From positions 18,061-82,060 of the forward strand of contig CAZDEO010000013.1 in assembly GCA_964504445.1 (NCBI GenBank): a stretch of 64,000 bases of DNA, read 5' to 3'. This document shows positions 62,804 to 64,000 of the stretch, piece by piece. Made by a program: the position numbers and the translations under genes. Positions within the stretch are counted from its first letter, which is position 1. Each line of letters starts with the position of its first letter. The notes under the pieces were generated by a model. The model did not search any database. It saw only the letters and a list, made by a program, of their open reading frames with translations, and had not been told where the DNA came from. The DNA is from JACSRF01 sp964504445 (GTDB lineage Bacteria > Chloroflexota > Anaerolineae > Promineifilales > Promineifilaceae).

Positions 62804-64000
62804 TTACGCCACTTCTGCGGCCGTCAATTCCTGCAACAAGCCGACCCGCTCGTTAAAGGCATCAATCAGCGCGTCCAACTCATCCACGTGACCATGTATG
62901 CTTGTCCAATAATCATGGTCATACCATTGCGCCTGGATTTCCTCGTAGCTCTTACCCTGCTGCTCCACCCAGGTGAAATACTTCAGATTATGCACTCGCT
63001 TGCGGTCCGCGTAGGTCAATTCCTGCATATTGTCCGTCGTCTCGCCCAACAGATACCGCTGGAATGCTCCGACCGCATCCAACTGCGTAAACGGCCCCAA
63101 CTCCTCGGTCAACTCTACCAACCGGCTCTCGTACATCTCCATCGAATCGGTGGCAACGGTAATTATCACGTCGTTGCCATCCATCTCGTAATATTTGGCC
63201 GTCTTGATGGCCGCCAACACGTTGGCCACGCTAGAAATGCCCAACAGCGGCAAATCGGCTACCAGCGCCGGGTCTACGCCCTGGCTAATCAGGTATTCCT
63301 GCCCCGCCGGTTCGCAGAAGAGGCGAATCAGAGCCATGGTCGCCGCGTCGTCAATAGCGGTCACGATGTCGGTGTTCTTGACGTTGTGAATCCAGGGCAC
63401 ATGCTTGTCGCCGATGCCTTCGATGCGGTGGGCGCCAAAGCCGTTGAGCAGCAGCGTGGGGCATTGCAGCGCCTCGCTGGCGACGATTTTGCTGTGCGGG
63501 AACTGCTCTTTCATGTAGTCGCCGCAGGCGATGGTGCCGCCAGAGCCGGTGTTGGAGACGGTGGCGCGGAAGCGATCGCCCTCGCCCATTACTTCGTCTA
63601 ACACTTCCATCATCGCCCGGCCGGTGACTTCGTAATGCCACAAGTAGTTGCCAAACTCCTCAAACTGGTTGAAGATGACCAAATCTTCGCCGGAAGCACG
63701 CAGTTCCCAACATTTGTCAAAAATTTCCTTGACGTTGCTTTCCGAGCCGGGAGTTTTGATGGTCTCGCCAGCTACATTAGACAGCCAATCAAAGCGCTCC
63801 TGGCTCATCCCTTCCGGCAAAATGGCGATGGATTCGCAGGCCAGCAGGTTGGAGTCGTAGGCCCCGCCGCGACAGTAGTTGCCGGTGGAGGGCCAGACCG
63901 CTTTTTGCGTGGTGGGGTCGAATTGACCGGTGACGAGGCGGGGGACCAGGCAGCCGAAGGCCGCGCCGACTTTGTGCGCCCCGGTGGGGAACCATTTGCC
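62804..64000 (-). CDS. PLP-dependent enzyme of the tryptophan synthase beta/cysteine synthase superfamily (5' end cut by window edge)
   Basis: The frame is open to the window edge, so the N-terminus is missing; 398 codons are visible. The PLP-binding Lys is in GAHKVGAAFG near the edge, STGNYCRGG forms the substrate loop, and SNTGSGGTIACGDYM is the phosphate-binding Gly-rich loop. These place it in fold-type II PLP enzymes. The exact reaction is unclear: the long C-terminal region (VEQQGKSYEEIQAQWYDHD) is not typical of cysteine synthase. A TTG at 63820 is not its true start. The stop overlaps the last octamer copy. Confidence 0.85.
   Translation of the reverse strand, partial: GKWFPTGAHKVGAAFGCLVPRLVTGQFDPTTQKAVWPSTGNYCRGGAYDSNLLACESIAILPEGMSQERFDWLSNVAGETIKTPGSESNVKEIFDKCWELRASGEDLVIFNQFEEFGNYLWHYEVTGRAMMEVLDEVMGEGDRFRATVSNTGSGGTIACGDYMKEQFPHSKIVASEALQCPTLLLNGFGAHRIEGIGDKHVPWIHNVKNTDIVTAIDDAATMALIRLFCEPAGQEYLISQGVDPALVADLPLLGISSVANVLAAIKTAKYYEMDGNDVIITVATDSMEMYESRLVELTEELGPFTQLDAVGAFQRYLLGETTDNMQELTYADRKRVHNLKYFTWVEQQGKSYEEIQAQWYDHDYWTSIHGHVDELDALIDAFNERVGLLQELTAAEVA

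Larger units (their letters stand above)
60..62804. repeat. Dispersed palindromic octamer ACGGCCGT (HIP1-like), about 85 copies
   Basis: Reading the whole window I count about 85 exact copies of ACGGCCGT, for example at 60, 223, 521, 1486, 7110, 7210, 12288, 15824, 26501, 33425, 45510, 52292, 59541 and 62797. Many extend to AACGGCCGTT and are followed by TTTCC or TTGCC. At 55-60% GC only one or two copies would be expected. Most lie inside genes and are read as Thr-Ala-Val or Asn-Gly-Arg; a few lie in spacers. Near misses such as ACGGCCGC and ACGGCCGA also occur. The span given covers first to last copy and is not a single element. The cyanobacterial HIP1 octamer is the closest known parallel in behaviour; its sequence is different. 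Function unknown. Confidence 0.93.

Noticed and set aside
63820..63820. TTG as the start of the PLP enzyme gene
   Set aside because: The frame upstream is open to the window edge and encodes the conserved PLP lysine motif, so the gene is truncated, not short.
1..64000. Transfer RNA, ribosomal RNA, insertion sequence or prophage genes
   Set aside because: No cloverleaf-like segments, rRNA sequence, transposase or phage proteins were recognised by reading; a covariance-model search was not possible.

Overview
The window is GC-rich bacterial chromosome, most likely from a member of the Chloroflexota (an Anaerolineae/Ardenticatenia-like lineage). That placement is an inference. It rests on an archaeal-style upper mevalonate cluster, Chloroflexota-style lipoproteins and glycosyltransferases, a divergent class I isoleucyl-tRNA synthetase, and a MreBCD/PBP2 cluster beside cytochrome c maturation genes. 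Roughly 58 protein genes cover most of the sequence on both strands. I see no rRNA, tRNA, CRISPR array, transposase or prophage.

Layout. 1-2.8 kb: hemW (cut by the left edge), mobA, folD. 2.9-5.2 kb, minus strand: a small membrane protein, then two stand-alone response regulators flanking an MBL-fold hydrolase. 5.3-6.4 kb: a promoter and T-box leader in front of a stand-alone alanyl-tRNA editing protein. 6.5-8.6 kb: an AT-rich membrane protein, an unknown protein and an Mrr-type restriction enzyme. 8.7-15.4 kb: divergent ileS, a secreted Kelch-repeat protein, sbcD. 15.6-19.9 kb: HMG-CoA reductase, HMG-CoA synthase, a thiolase-like protein and a DUF35 zinc-ribbon/OB protein, matching the archaeal acetoacetyl-CoA/HMG-CoA module. 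20-27.4 kb: pdxH (frameshifted), an AIM24-family protein, a wHTH-AAA ATPase, gyrA, ygfZ, a ClbS/DfsB-like gene. 27.7-34.5 kb: a cytochrome c maturation run (ccmE, ccmF, ccmH, ccmG, a CcmI-like zinc-ribbon protein, a di-haem cytochrome). 34.5-46.6 kb: an EthD-like protein, asd, a cNMP-binding histidine kinase, a glycosyltransferase, PBP2-mreD-mreC-mreB, an unknown gene, a polyprenyl-phosphate sugar transferase and a second glycosyltransferase. 46.8-54 kb: a LysM lipoprotein, NUDIX, a Lon-like protease, an SDR, a short pyrophosphatase-like protein, a lipoprotein, rsgA. 53.7-56.8 kb: etfA, etfB and an acyl-CoA dehydrogenase. 57-64 kb: M14 peptidase, GNAT, UvrD/PcrA helicase, a NYN-domain protein with three C-terminal repeats, and a PLP enzyme cut by the right edge.

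The most striking signals are not genes. (1) The palindromic octamer ACGGCCGT occurs about 85 times by eye, against one or two expected by composition. It lies mostly inside genes, read as Thr-Ala-Val or Asn-Gly-Arg, and recalls the cyanobacterial HIP1 octamer. (2) Several spacers, and one in-frame site inside ileS, hold arrays of degenerate 7-bp units arranged as inverted arms. Their sequence differs from locus to locus but the architecture is constant, recalling cyanobacterial heptamer STRR repeats. The arms start in the last codons of the upstream gene and often end directly against the next start codon. Together these suggest a genome-wide repeat economy worth studying.

Other notable points: the thiolase-like protein of the mevalonate cluster lacks two expected catalytic residues; a T-box precedes an editing factor rather than a synthetase; pdxH is broken in a run of eight G; and several genes appear to start at TTG, GTG or even CTG behind good ribosome-binding sites.
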